A stretch of DNA of 64,000 nt, taken from NCBI GenBank assembly GCA_934254585.1, contig CAKQLF010000002.1, forward strand, positions 62,001-126,000, read 5' to 3'. This document shows positions 1 through 8,505 of the stretch, piece after piece. The first letter of the stretch is position 1, and each line of letters opens with the position of its first letter. Under the pieces are notes generated by a model. It did not search any database and was not told where the DNA came from. It saw only the letters and a program-made list of their open reading frames with translations. The stretch comes from an uncultured Alphaproteobacteria bacterium. GTDB lineage: Bacteria > Pseudomonadota > Alphaproteobacteria > RF32 > CAG-239. A program made the position numbers and the translations under genes.

Positions 1-596
1 TCCTGCACCTCAATTTCTCCGTTTTGATAAGTTTGGCAGTTTTGCAAATTCACCCGTTCTTCCGAACGCAAACCATAGGGAGAATATGGAGTAAACGAAA
101 AAAACAAACCTTCTTTTTGCAATTTATTTTTAGCTTCTTCCCTGCTGACAAAATTAGCCCGCACATCTGCAGGAGCTTTAGTGTTCAGACTTGCCGCAAG
201 CAAAGAATCATTTATTTTTTCAAACAGCCATTTCGGACATTCTTTTTCAATATATTCCGGATATACGTCCTCGTTAAGATGCGCCAGTTTGTCTTTTTCT
301 TCCTTAGTCAGTGGTTTCAGTCCATATTCCGAACCATCGGCAATAATATCAAAATCTTCGTCTTTCAGATATGCCAACAGCAGCATTCGCGGTTCACAAC
401 AACCGCAATCAAATTCCAAACGGCTTCGATGTCTGATAATATCCCAAACCGTATTGGTAATAAATTTTCTGTCTTTAGAACCGATATATTTTCGATTGCG
501 CAGATATTCTTTCAAAATATTATCCGCAGGATATTGATCCTGAAAAACTTTACTGATAATTTCTAAAACCGCTTGATATTTGGCACTGATTTGCAT
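1..596 (-). CDS. rsmB: RsmB/NOP-family 16S rRNA (cytosine-C5)-methyltransferase, 5' part only
   Basis: The gene runs off the left edge. Only the first 198 residues are present, read leftwards from ATG at 596, which has AAGGAGA five bases upstream. The visible part is the NusB-like RNA-binding N-terminus (for example RKFITNTVWDIIRHR), then the linker of RsmB proteins with APADVRANF and TPYSPYGLRS. It ends at GEIEVQ, just where family members begin the SAM-binding methyltransferase fold. RsmB methylates a cytosine in 16S rRNA using SAM. The catalytic cysteines lie outside the window and cannot be checked. The family call is good; the exact target base is inferred from the family. Confidence 0.82.
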   Translation of the reverse strand, partial: MQISAKYQAVLEIISKVFQDQYPADNILKEYLRNRKYIGSKDRKFITNTVWDIIRHRSRLEFDCGCCEPRMLLLAYLKDEDFDIIADGSEYGLKPLTKEEKDKLAHLNEDVYPEYIEKECPKWLFEKINDSLLAASLNTKAPADVRANFVSREEAKNKLQKEGLFFSFTPYSPYGLRSEERVNLQNCQTYQNGEIEVQ

Positions 597-625
597 TATT
601 TTCTCCTTGTGACTACACACTATAA

Positions 626-665
626 ACAAAAACCCTCTCAAAAACAACAAGTTTTTAAGAGGGTT
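626..665 (-). terminator. Rho-independent terminator of the 243-residue unknown gene
   Basis: On the minus strand, 15-base arms (631-645 and 651-665) pair with one wobble around a short loop, followed by a T run at 626-630. It lies just after the stop at 670 and before rsmB, so it separates the two genes. Confidence 0.8.
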
Positions 666-669
666 GAAG

Positions 670-1401
670 TTAATAAATAATCCTGTCGGAATTATTTGTT
701 TTCCATTTTAGTGCCGGAATATAAACTGAATTGTCAACCACACAATGTTTTGACAATATCTGCACCATTTTTGCAAATTCCGGAGTTTTAATAACCTTAT
801 ATGCTGACGCATTTTCACCTTCTGCAATCGGTCTCAAAGGAAAATCCTTGTCTTTGTTTATTCCAAACAACTCGCAGCTTCCATAGCAATTAAGAGCAAA
901 CGCATAATCACCAAGCACAAAGCCCATAATATCACCTTCATACTTTTCCTCAAACTTCATAGAAAACAACAAAGAGCCGGAATCGCGATTAAGATAAATC
1001 AGCGTACCCAAAAGATGTTCCTGAGGTTTAAGATGTTTGGCCGTAAAATGGACTCCCTCGCTCATAAACCACAAAATCGGTTTATGAATATTCTCATCAA
1101 AGAAACATCCATTATCAAACAAATTGTCAAGAATTTCCAAAAAATCATCGTTCAGCATAGCCATATTGGCATCGACGCAATAATCAGGAATCTCATAAAG
1201 ATTCAGCGTTTTTTCTTGCAACTTAAAAAGCTCTATACAGGCTTTTTTATTAAGAGCAAAAACCAAATTATAGCTGACAACGGCCAAAACATCTTCCGCT
1301 TTCAACCAATGATTAACCTTATCCGTGGCAATAAAAGGATTTTTGTCACTAAACCTGTTTTTACCAAGCAAAAAACAAGATTTATTCTCCAAATGTATCA
1401 T
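670..1401 (-). CDS. Unknown protein, 243 residues
   Basis: I do not recognise this protein. It has no signal peptide, membrane segment or obvious catalytic motif. It is soluble, rich in Leu, Phe and Asn, and its sequence pattern suggests mixed alpha/beta structure. The ATG at 1401 follows a nearly pure A/T leader with no SD sequence, unlike the strongly SD-led housekeeping genes nearby. A clear terminator follows the stop. It stands alone between rsmB and the deaminase gene and shows no operon link. A short-range paralogue is not evident in the window. Confidence 0.6.
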   Translation of the reverse strand: MIHLENKSCFLLGKNRFSDKNPFIATDKVNHWLKAEDVLAVVSYNLVFALNKKACIELFKLQEKTLNLYEIPDYCVDANMAMLNDDFLEILDNLFDNGCFFDENIHKPILWFMSEGVHFTAKHLKPQEHLLGTLIYLNRDSGSLLFSMKFEEKYEGDIMGFVLGDYAFALNCYGSCELFGINKDKDFPLRPIAEGENASAYKVIKTPEFAKMVQILSKHCVVDNSVYIPALKWKTNNSDRIIY

Positions 1402-1470
1402 AATAAAAAAAATTAATAATTAAAAATCTTTCTTTATTATATCATAACTTTTAATTTTGTCTATATTAAT

Positions 1471-1938
1471 TTAGTAGATGACTTTGTTTTTTTGACTATA
1501 TTCGGCAAACAATTTCAAACAATCAGCCCTGTCCAATTCAGCCAAATTCAAAACAGACTTATCGTGACATTTATTTTCGATAAACCGATACATAAAATCA
1601 TCTCTAAAACCAATGTGCTCCGCGTCCTCCGGCCGACATCCGAAATACACTTTCTTGATATTCGCCCAAATAATGGCGGATAAACACATCGGACAAGGAT
1701 AAGCCGTAGTATATAAAATACAGCCGCTTAAATCATAGCTGCCGACTTTTTGACAAGCGGCGCGAATGGCGTTTACTTCAGCGTGTGCCGTCGGATCGTT
1801 GTCACGCAAAACAGAATTTGAGGTTACAGCCAAAATTTCGCCGGTTTCGGAAATAACCGCCGCCCCGAAAGGACCGCCGATATTTTCATTCATTGTCTTA
1901 CGCGCCTGCTCCATAGCCAGACGTAAAATTTCATTCAT
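1471..1938 (-). CDS. guaD: Guanine deaminase (cytidine-deaminase fold)
   Basis: This 155-residue protein would deaminate guanine to xanthine in purine salvage. The zinc site is visible as HAE (His52, Glu54) and PCPMC (Cys82, Cys85). It resembles Bacillus subtilis GuaD more than TadA: it has GGPFGAA near the N-terminus, NDPTAHAEV around the zinc site, an Asp-rich stretch RDDF near residue 113, and a C-terminal Tyr as last residue, a feature of the domain-swapped GuaD active site. The length also matches GuaD. ATG at 1938 has AGGAGAGG upstream. Another nucleoside deaminase specificity remains possible. It is 12 bases from the next gene upstream and may be co-transcribed with it. Confidence 0.82.
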   Translation of the reverse strand: MNEILRLAMEQARKTMNENIGGPFGAAVISETGEILAVTSNSVLRDNDPTAHAEVNAIRAACQKVGSYDLSGCILYTTAYPCPMCLSAIIWANIKKVYFGCRPEDAEHIGFRDDFMYRFIENKCHDKSVLNLAELDRADCLKLFAEYSQKNKVIY

Positions 1939-1949
1939 AAAAGCCTCTC

Positions 1950-2384
1950 CTAGTAATTATAATAAATTGTCTCACCCAATCCGTTTTGATGAGATGTGCT
2001 GTTTAGTCTGCCGGTACTGTCACGATATTCCGTATTTCCAAGAGCATTTTCGTGCGAAGTTCCCACCAACACGCCGTTACCATTTCGATATTCGGTATCT
2101 CCCAATCCGTTTTGACGTGATGTTCCGGACAATCTTCCCGTGTTGTCGCGATATTCGGTTTCACCCAATCCGTTCTGTCTGGCCGTACCGACCAATCGTC
2201 CGCTGTTATCGCGATATTCGGTTTCGCCCAATCCGTTCTGTCTGGCCGTGCCGACCAATCTTCCGCTGTTATCGCGATATTCGGTTTCGCCCAATCCATT
2301 TGTACGCTGACTTCCAACCTCACCAAAACAAAATGCTTGCGCCGACAGAGGAAATAACAAACAAACCATTAATAAATATTTCAT
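1950..2384 (-). CDS. Secreted tandem-repeat protein (21-residue units)
   Basis: This 144-residue protein has a signal peptide (residues 1-17, probable cleavage after SAQA). The rest is almost entirely tandem repeats: five full 21-residue units at residues 29-133 plus a partial sixth at 134-144. The core is NGLGETEYRDNSGRL followed by VGTARQ. Gly, Asn, Thr and Tyr are invariant at set positions, which suggests a repetitive beta structure. Units 1 and 2 are nearly identical at DNA level, so the copy number probably changes by recombination. ATG at 2384 has AAAGGAG upstream. A periplasmic or surface location is inferred; the function is unknown. Confidence 0.75.
   Translation of the reverse strand: MKYLLMVCLLFPLSAQAFCFGEVGSQRTNGLGETEYRDNSGRLVGTARQNGLGETEYRDNSGRLVGTARQNGLGETEYRDNTGRLSGTSRQNGLGDTEYRNGNGVLVGTSHENALGNTEYRDSTGRLNSTSHQNGLGETIYYNY
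1953..2300. repeat. 63-bp in-frame tandem repeat
   Basis: Five full copies plus a partial sixth of a 63-bp unit, entirely inside the repeat protein gene. Copies nearest the gene's 5' end are almost identical and later copies diverge. This is consistent with recent expansion at one end. Confidence 0.85.
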
Positions 2385-2397
2385 TTTCTTACTCCTT

Positions 2398-2877
2398 TCA
2401 AAGTGTTAAATCGGCAAACTTTGCTCCGATTGCCTTTGCCAAGGCTTCGGCGTTTAACTCAAGAGTTATGCCGATTTTTCCGCCCGACAGACAAAATGTG
2501 TCAAACAATATCGCCGTTTCATCAATAAAAACCGGAAATTGTTTTTTCATTCCTAACGGAGAGCACCCGCCGTGCACATACCCCGTCAGCGGCAAAAGTT
2601 TTTTCAGCGGCAGCATTTCCAAATTTTTCACTCCGGCGGCGTGAGCGGCTTTTTTAACGCTAAGTTCAGCGTTTGCCGGAATAACAAACACAAAATATTC
2701 AAAACTATGTTGGTCGGTAGGTGCTTGAGTCACCAATGTTTTAAACACCTGTTCTTCCGGCTTTTGCAAATATTGCGCCACACTTTTGGCGTCAACACCG
2801 TCGGTCACCTCATATTCATACACCTTATACGGAATTTTGGCATTTTCCACAATCCGCATAGCGTTAGTTTTTATCAT
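2398..2877 (-). CDS. ybaK: YbaK/EbsC-type aminoacyl-tRNA deacylase (Cys-tRNA(Pro) class)
   Basis: YbaK-family proteins hydrolyse mischarged tRNAs such as Cys-tRNA(Pro) in trans to ProRS. The family features seen are the start MIKTNAMRIVENAKIPYKVY, the EEQVFKTL segment containing the key Lys, the region VIPANAELSVKKAA, and GYVHGGCSPLGMKK near the C-terminus. I chose ATG 2877, which gives 159 residues, the same as Escherichia coli YbaK, and has GAGAAA upstream. An upstream ATG at 2895 would add six residues. The reading frame also extends to 2958, but that part is A/T-rich leader. It is divergent from ldh. Confidence 0.85.
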   Translation of the reverse strand: MIKTNAMRIVENAKIPYKVYEYEVTDGVDAKSVAQYLQKPEEQVFKTLVTQAPTDQHSFEYFVFVIPANAELSVKKAAHAAGVKNLEMLPLKKLLPLTGYVHGGCSPLGMKKQFPVFIDETAILFDTFCLSGGKIGITLELNAEALAKAIGAKFADLTL

Positions 2878-2975
2878 TTTCTCTACATTTTTCATAATTT
2901 TTCTATATAAACTTTCGCTTAAACTGTCAACCCTGTTTTTTATGTAAAAAAATTGCAAAAAAATAAAAAAAGGTA

Positions 2976-3005
2976 TTGCAATTTATATCTAAAGATATCT
3001 ATATA
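2976..3005 (+). promoter_or_regulatory. Candidate promoter of ldh
   Basis: TTGCAA (2976-2981), 18-base spacer, TATATA (3000-3005). The spacer contains the dyad ATATCT-AA-AGATAT (2985-2998), which could bind a regulator. Spacing and sequence are acceptable but untested. Confidence 0.4.
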
Positions 3006-3049
3006 AGTAAATGAATTTTTGAACATATTTTTTTAGATTGGAGATAAAG

Positions 3050-4000
3050 ATGAAAGTTGGTATTATCGGTGCCGGTTCCGTTGGCAGTGCTGCTGCATTT
3101 TCTTTGATGATGACAGGCGTTGCGCACAAAGTTGTTTTGATTGATATGAATGAGAAAAAAGCGCAAGCCGAAGCTATGGATATTGCTCACGCCGCTCCTT
3201 TCGGTCACGCCGGAAAAATCAAAGCCGGAACTTATGAAGACTTGGAAGGTTGCGGAATTGTAATCGTAACCGCCGGTGCAAATCAAAAACCTGGTGAAAC
3301 TCGTATTGATTTGTTGGGTCGTAACGTTAAAATTTTTGAAAGCATCATTCCGCAAGTTGCTAAATACGCTCCGGAATCTATTTTATTAATCACCGCTAAT
3401 CCGGCCGACATTATGACTGAAGTCGCTCGCAAACTTTCCGGTTTTCCTAAAGAACGCGTTATCGGTAGCGGTACGGTTTTGGATACGGCTCGTTTCAGAA
3501 CTTTGTTGGCCTTCTATTTGGGTGTTTCCACAAAATCAGTACACGCTGACGTAATCGGCGAACACGGTGACAGCGAAGTTTTGATTTGGTCTAATGCCGA
3601 AGCCGGTACTTTGTCGTTGGAAGAATATGCCGAAAGCGTAAACAAAGTTTTAGATGACGCTAAAAAAGCTGAAATCAAAGATGGTGTTGTTAATGCGGCC
3701 TACAAAATTATTGATGGCAAAGGTGCAACTTTCTATGGTATTGCCGGTGCTTTAACTCAAATTTGCCGTGCTATTAACAATAACGAATACGCTATTTTAA
3801 CGGTGTCTTCTCACCACGACGATATTGAAGGTGTTAAGGGCGTAAGTCTGTCATTGCCTACTGTTATTAACAGAAAAGGTATTTTCCACGTTATTTCGCC
3901 GAAACTTTCTGATGAAGAACGTGCTAAACTGAAAAACAGTGCGGAAATTATGAAAGAATATACTGACAAAGCTTTGGCTATGGTAGACGGCGACAAATAA
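3050..4000 (+). CDS. ldh: L-lactate dehydrogenase
   Basis: This 316-residue NAD-dependent enzyme would interconvert pyruvate and lactate. It has the Rossmann motif GAGSVGS (7-13), catalytic His in GEHGDSEV (His172), Asp145 and Arg148 in LDTAR, and the substrate loop NQKPGETR. In that loop Gln79 occupies the position that selects lactate (Gln) over malate (Arg), so LDH is favoured over malate dehydrogenase. ATG 3050 is preceded by TTGGAGAT; an in-frame TTG at 3038 overlaps this SD and is rejected. It is a single-gene unit with its own promoter-like sequence and a strong terminator. A second, diverged copy lies at 41207-42130. Confidence 0.9.
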   Translation: MKVGIIGAGSVGSAAAFSLMMTGVAHKVVLIDMNEKKAQAEAMDIAHAAPFGHAGKIKAGTYEDLEGCGIVIVTAGANQKPGETRIDLLGRNVKIFESIIPQVAKYAPESILLITANPADIMTEVARKLSGFPKERVIGSGTVLDTARFRTLLAFYLGVSTKSVHADVIGEHGDSEVLIWSNAEAGTLSLEEYAESVNKVLDDAKKAEIKDGVVNAAYKIIDGKGATFYGIAGALTQICRAINNNEYAILTVSSHHDDIEGVKGVSLSLPTVINRKGIFHVISPKLSDEERAKLKNSAEIMKEYTDKALAMVDGDK

Positions 4001-4020
4001 GTTTTGTTTGTCACACAAAA

Positions 4021-4057
4021 AAATAGCTTTGAGAATTAACTCAAAGCTATTTTTTTA
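4021..4057. terminator. Bidirectional terminator between ldh and the convergent gene
   Basis: Perfect 13-bp stem (4021-4033 with 4040-4052), six-base loop, T run on the + strand and A run before it, so it can end transcription from both sides. Confidence 0.88.
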
Positions 4058-4065
4058 GTTAAACT

Positions 4066-4617
4066 TCAAAGATAAACAACAAAGCGCGATTTTATCGGCG
4101 TGTTGTCATCTTTGGCAAAACCCAAACTTGCCGGCTCTGGCAAAAAACTTTCCCAAATATCATTATCTGATAAATAGTAAGTATTAATTTGCAAATCTTC
4201 GGCATCAATACCGTAATCCCGCAATTTTTGCATCATTTCATTAAATTTTGACATTCTTGCAAAAATGTGTTCCCAATCACTGATATTCGGAAAATTCCGA
4301 AGTCGAGAAAATTTGTCGCAAAGCGAATTTTCTTTTTCTAAAGCCACTTTTAACTCTCTAAAAGTAGCGGCATTTGCCACATTATTTTTATGCACCAAAA
4401 TACCGTGAAAAGAAATTCCCCAAACTTTTTCTTTTTGTGATAAATCCAAATAAGGTAAAACACGCAAGCGGTGTTTTAGGCTCAAATACACAATAGAAAA
4501 CGGCAAAAAAACTTTATTGTCATTGTTTTTTTCCTCTTGCAAGTCAAAGAATTCTTCGGCTTCGTCGCGGGATAATTCCATTTCTTGCAACAATTCAAAT
4601 TTAGATTGTTTATTCAT
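4066..4617 (-). CDS. Unknown protein, 183 residues (possible DUF1566-like layout)
   Basis: I do not recognise a family with certainty. It starts MNKQSKFELLQEMELSRDEAE, then has a long acidic N-terminal helix and a C-terminal half with a WGISFHGILV strand, a helix, RLRNFP...WEHIF, NTYYLSD and a final strand. That order recalls the DUF1566/Lcl C-terminal fold (helix, RLP-type turn, YWLS-type strand, last strand), and a similar order appears in the protein at 44217-44801. This is tentative. I chose ATG 4617; the frame is open to a TTG at 4680, but the extra part is A/T-rich leader. No SD is visible before 4617. Confidence 0.5.
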   Translation of the reverse strand: MNKQSKFELLQEMELSRDEAEEFFDLQEEKNNDNKVFLPFSIVYLSLKHRLRVLPYLDLSQKEKVWGISFHGILVHKNNVANAATFRELKVALEKENSLCDKFSRLRNFPNISDWEHIFARMSKFNEMMQKLRDYGIDAEDLQINTYYLSDNDIWESFLPEPASLGFAKDDNTPIKSRFVVYL

Positions 4618-4683
4618 AGATAATAGTATTTTAATAATTAATATTTCTTTTGTTATATCCGTTATTTTTTTGTACGTCAACTT

Positions 4684-4908
4684 TTATTCGGCAGTTTTAG
4701 TTTTCGGCTTTTCTTCCGTGGTGGAAATTTCATCTTTCGTTTTATTATAGGTATCGGTAATTATCCGTTTCGCATTATCAGAAACTTCCGAGCCAACCTC
4801 TTCAACAGTGGAATTTTTAGTGATTTTACCTTCATAAAAACCGGCAAGAACCAAATAAATAATAAAAATCAACGCCAAATAAAACGCATATTTTAAAAAT
4901 GTATCCAT
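4684..4908 (-). CDS. Small single-span membrane protein, 74 residues
   Basis: One hydrophobic segment at about residues 5-24 (KYAFYLALIFIIYLVLAGFY) is followed by a charged, Lys/Glu/Thr-rich tail ending in KPKTKTAE. The tail is probably disordered and membrane-anchored. ATG 4908 has GGGAGATAGG upstream. It lies just upstream of the unknown gene at 4066-4617 on the same strand and could be co-transcribed with it. No function is evident. Confidence 0.6.
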   Translation of the reverse strand: MDTFLKYAFYLALIFIIYLVLAGFYEGKITKNSTVEEVGSEVSDNAKRIITDTYNKTKDEISTTEEKPKTKTAE

Positions 4909-4980
4909 ATCCTATCTCCCTTAGTTATTCATCAGAGAGATATGCTCAATTCCCCTATTTTCAAGATAAAGCGTCAAAAT

Positions 4981-6840
4981 TCAGCGACGTTCAAACAATT
5001 TTTCAATATCAGACAACTTAATTTTAACATAAGTCGGACGGCCGTGATTACACTGACCGGAATGTTCCGTTTTTTCCATATCCCGCAACAAATGGTTCAT
5101 TTCTTCAATATTCAAAGAACGCCCCGCCCGCACCGAACCATGACAGGCTATTGTGGCACAAATATGATGAATTTTATCACTCAAGGCATATTCTCCGCCC
5201 CATTCGGAAATTTCCGCCGCAATATCCTTAACCAACTTTTTAACATCTGTATCACCAAGCAAGGCCGGAATTTCCCGCACTAAGACTGCCGAAGTTCCAA
5301 ACTCTTCCAATCTCAACCCCAATTGCGCCAACTGCTCGGCATATTCCAACACATTTTCTTTTTCGGACAGACTCAAATCCACAACCTCCGGCAATAGAAG
5401 CATTTGTGTCGGCACTTGCTCGTGTTTGGCCATACTTTGTTTCATTTTCTCCATTGTAATGCGCTCGTGAGCGGCGTGCTGGTCAATAATTACAATACTG
5501 TCTTCGGTTTGAGAAATTATATAAGTGTTATGAAACTGTGCTTTAGCCAATCCCAACTCGCCGACTTCCGCTATTGTTTCCGCCGTTGGCTCTTCCGCAA
5601 CCCGCACCGAAAATTTACTTTCCAGAGCCGGAATAGACATTGTTGAATATGAACCGCGCCCGTGTCCGCCGCCATAGTTTTTCACATTATTAAATGGTGT
5701 CGTCGCAAATTCGGTTGTTCGCTCGCGCATAACATAATCCGCTTGACGCTCTGCATTGGAATAAATTTGTTGCGGTAGTTCATTTTCTTCCAAAGTATGT
5801 TCCAATAAATGTTCCAAACCGCCGGTTTCCGCGCTTTTCTTTCCGCCTAAACTTAAAGCGTGGCGAATGCTTCCCACTAACAAGCCGCGAATGGCTCCGT
5901 TATCATAAAAACGCACTTCTGCTTTTGTCGGATGCACATTCACATCAACATACATCGGCTCCACTTCAACAAACACTGCGCACGCCGGATAGCGACCACT
6001 TGTCATCATATCCTGATAAGCACCTTTTATGGCACCTAAAATAAGTTTGTCCCGCACCGGTCGATTGTTTACAAACAAAAATTCCGACAAAGAATTAGCC
6101 TTGTTATAAGTCGGAATTCCGATAAAACCACTGATTTTACAAAAATCATTTCCGGCGGAAATAGCCACCGAATTTTCTTCAAACTCCCCGCCCATTACAT
6201 CGGCGACACGACGTTGCCGGCTATCAAAAAGTTCGCCTTGGCAAGCGTTTAGAGCCACTTTCTTTTTGCCGTCGCTTTCCAAATAAAATGAAATTTGCGG
6301 ATTAGCCAAGGCAATACGTTGCAGCATATCCACACATTGAGCCGCTTCTGAGGCATCAGCTTTCATAAATTTCAAACGAGCCGGCGTGGTATAAAACAAA
6401 TCTCGCACTTCAATTCTGGTTCCCAAAGGAACTGCCGCCGGCTTTACTTCGCCTTTGTCGCCGCCGTTGACACTGATTTGCCAGCCGCTGTCCGCGCCTT
6501 GTTGACGAGAACTTATTGTCATTTTAGCCACAGAGGCGATAGAAGGCAACGCTTCTCCGCGGAAACCTAAAAAGTTGATGTTAAACAAATCATTATCCGG
6601 CAATTTGGAAGTGGCGTGACGTTCTACCGCCAACGAAAGTTCATCTTTTCCAATTCCTTTGCCGTTGTCATTTACCACTATTAAATTCTTACCGCCGCCC
6701 GCAAGCGTCACTTCAATTTTTGAAGCACCGGCGTCAATCGCGTTTTCAACCAATTCCTTAATAACCGACGCCGGACGTTCAATAACCTCGCCGGCGGCAA
6801 TTTGGTTGACCAAATTAGATGGTAAAACGCGAATAGGCAT
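4981..6840 (-). CDS. mutL: DNA mismatch repair protein MutL with endonuclease motif
   Basis: This 619-residue protein couples MutS mismatch recognition to strand removal. The N-terminal GHKL ATPase shows IAAGEVIERPASVIKELVEN, DNGKGI and FRGEALPSI. The C-terminal dimerisation domain keeps the metal-dependent nicking motif DQHA(x2)E(x4)E from about residue 453 (DQHAAHERITME), plus ACHGSVRAG and the CxHGRPT element (here CNHGRPT). It should therefore nick DNA itself, as in bacteria without MutH. ATG 6840 is used; the in-frame TTG 6846 is rejected. It starts nine bases after the pgi stop, with AGGG upstream, so pgi and mutL are probably one transcript. Confidence 0.95.
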   Translation of the reverse strand: MPIRVLPSNLVNQIAAGEVIERPASVIKELVENAIDAGASKIEVTLAGGGKNLIVVNDNGKGIGKDELSLAVERHATSKLPDNDLFNINFLGFRGEALPSIASVAKMTISSRQQGADSGWQISVNGGDKGEVKPAAVPLGTRIEVRDLFYTTPARLKFMKADASEAAQCVDMLQRIALANPQISFYLESDGKKKVALNACQGELFDSRQRRVADVMGGEFEENSVAISAGNDFCKISGFIGIPTYNKANSLSEFLFVNNRPVRDKLILGAIKGAYQDMMTSGRYPACAVFVEVEPMYVDVNVHPTKAEVRFYDNGAIRGLLVGSIRHALSLGGKKSAETGGLEHLLEHTLEENELPQQIYSNAERQADYVMRERTTEFATTPFNNVKNYGGGHGRGSYSTMSIPALESKFSVRVAEEPTAETIAEVGELGLAKAQFHNTYIISQTEDSIVIIDQHAAHERITMEKMKQSMAKHEQVPTQMLLLPEVVDLSLSEKENVLEYAEQLAQLGLRLEEFGTSAVLVREIPALLGDTDVKKLVKDIAAEISEWGGEYALSDKIHHICATIACHGSVRAGRSLNIEEMNHLLRDMEKTEHSGQCNHGRPTYVKIKLSDIEKLFERR

Positions 6841-6849
6841 AGTCAAACC

Positions 6850-8490
6850 CTACTTTCTGATTTTTTTGATATAATTAATCAATGAAGCCGTAGAACTGTC
6901 GTGCTCCACGCCAAAAGCCGTTCCTTCAATTTCCGGTAAAATATTCAAAGCCAATTTTTTACCCAATTCCACTCCGAACTGGTCAAAAGAATTGACATTC
7001 CAAATCACGCCCTGAACATAAACTTTATGCTCATACATTGCCACCAACATTCCCAAGGTGTAAGGGTCAAGTTTTTTAACCACAATGGTGTTAGACGGAC
7101 GATTGCCGCTAAAGCTTTTATATTTTTTCAAAGCTTCGATTTCTTCTTTGGATTTACCGGCTTTTTCCAATTCCAACGCCGCCTCGGCCTCCGTTTTTCC
7201 TTGCATCAAAGCTTCGCTTTGCGCCAAAACATTAGAAATTAAAATTTGATGGTGATTGCCGATTTCATTGTGCGAAATAGCCGGAATAATAAAATCTACC
7301 GGCACAATTTCCGTTCCCTGATGCAAAAGTTGGAAAAATGAGTGCTGAACATCGGTGCCGGCACCGCCGAACAACGCCGGCCCCGTGGCATAATTAACCA
7401 ATTTGTTATCCAGACTGATTGACTTTCCGTTGCTTTCCATATCCAATTGTTGCAAATATGATGGCAGATATTTCAAATATTGGTCGTATGGCACCACACA
7501 ATAACGATGGATATCATAAAAATTGTTATACCAAATTCCTATTAACGCTAAAATCACCGGAATATTATGTTCCAAATCCGTATTGGCAAAATGCTTATCC
7601 ATCGCATTAGCACCTTGCAACATTCTCTCAAAGTTTTCATAACCCACGGCAATGGCGATAATCATACCGATTGCCGACCACATTGAATATCTGCCGCCAA
7701 CAAAATCCCAAAATTCAAACATATTTTCCGGATTAATACCAAACTTTTCCACTTCCGCCTTGTTGGTTGAAAGCGCGATAAAATGTTTTGACACGGCGTG
7801 TTCGCCCAAAGCGTCAACCAACCATTTGCGGCAAGTTTTGGCGTTTGTCAGCGTTTCAATCGTGGTAAAAGTTTTAGAAGCCACAATAAACAAAGTTGTT
7901 TCCGGATTAATTTTATTCAACACCTCGGCGCAGGCCGTGCCGTCAATGTTAGAAATAAAATAACATTTTATATCTTTTGCCCAATACGGACGCAAAGCCT
8001 CGGTCGCCATAAAAGGTCCCAAATCCGAACCGCCGATACCGATATTAACGATGTTGGTCAATTTTTTGCCGGTATAACCGGTAAAAGTTCCCAATCTCAC
8101 CGCCTCGGAAAAGTTTTTAATTCTCCCCAAAACTTCACGAATTTTCGGCATAACATCTTTACCGTCGACATAAATCGGAGTATTGTCCTGATGGCGTAAC
8201 GCCGTATGCAAAACCGCCCTATTTTCGGTTTTATTGATTTTTTCACCACTGAACATAGCTTTAATGCGGCCGGTAACATCACGTTCGCGCGCCAAATCAA
8301 ACAAAGCGGACATAACTTTATCATCAATGCGGTTTTTAGAATAATCTAACAGCAAATTTTCCAGTTTTAACGTATATTTATCTGCTCTGTTTTCATCAGC
8401 GGCAAACAAATCTTTCATTTGTGTTTTTTTAAAACTACGATACAAACTTTCCAATTTTCCCCAGGATTTCAATTTATTTCTACCAAACAT
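6850..8490 (-). CDS. pgi: Glucose-6-phosphate isomerase
   Basis: This 546-residue enzyme interconverts glucose-6-phosphate and fructose-6-phosphate. Family signatures are clear: GIGGSDLGP, FVGGRYSMWSAIG (signature 1) and FDQFGVELGKKLA (signature 2), plus the QQLDMESNGKS and GAGTDVQHSF segments that contain active-site residues. Length is normal for the long proteobacterial form. ATG 8490 lies 15 bases after the upstream M16 gene's stop and has GAAAGGG upstream. It therefore belongs to a lspA-bamF-M16-M16-pgi-mutL run. Confidence 0.95.
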   Translation of the reverse strand: MFGRNKLKSWGKLESLYRSFKKTQMKDLFAADENRADKYTLKLENLLLDYSKNRIDDKVMSALFDLARERDVTGRIKAMFSGEKINKTENRAVLHTALRHQDNTPIYVDGKDVMPKIREVLGRIKNFSEAVRLGTFTGYTGKKLTNIVNIGIGGSDLGPFMATEALRPYWAKDIKCYFISNIDGTACAEVLNKINPETTLFIVASKTFTTIETLTNAKTCRKWLVDALGEHAVSKHFIALSTNKAEVEKFGINPENMFEFWDFVGGRYSMWSAIGMIIAIAVGYENFERMLQGANAMDKHFANTDLEHNIPVILALIGIWYNNFYDIHRYCVVPYDQYLKYLPSYLQQLDMESNGKSISLDNKLVNYATGPALFGGAGTDVQHSFFQLLHQGTEIVPVDFIIPAISHNEIGNHHQILISNVLAQSEALMQGKTEAEAALELEKAGKSKEEIEALKKYKSFSGNRPSNTIVVKKLDPYTLGMLVAMYEHKVYVQGVIWNVNSFDQFGVELGKKLALNILPEIEGTAFGVEHDSSTASLINYIKKIRK

Positions 8491-8505
8491 TTTTCATATA
8501 CCCTT

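Noticed and set aside
24..566. Open frame on the + strand, 180 codons
   Set aside because: It lies opposite the clear RsmB N-terminus; its Phe/Ile-rich translation is typical of an antisense shadow.
1953..2300. Tandem 63-bp repeats as a possible CRISPR array
   Set aside because: The units are contiguous, in frame and protein-coding, with no unique spacers and no cas genes nearby.
1766..2644. Long + strand frame opposite the deaminase and repeat protein
   Set aside because: It exists because the 63-bp repeats keep the reverse frame open; it has no SD and no family features.
3050..4000. Malate dehydrogenase for the first LDH-like gene
   Set aside because: The substrate-loop residue is Gln79, not Arg, which indicates lactate dehydrogenase.
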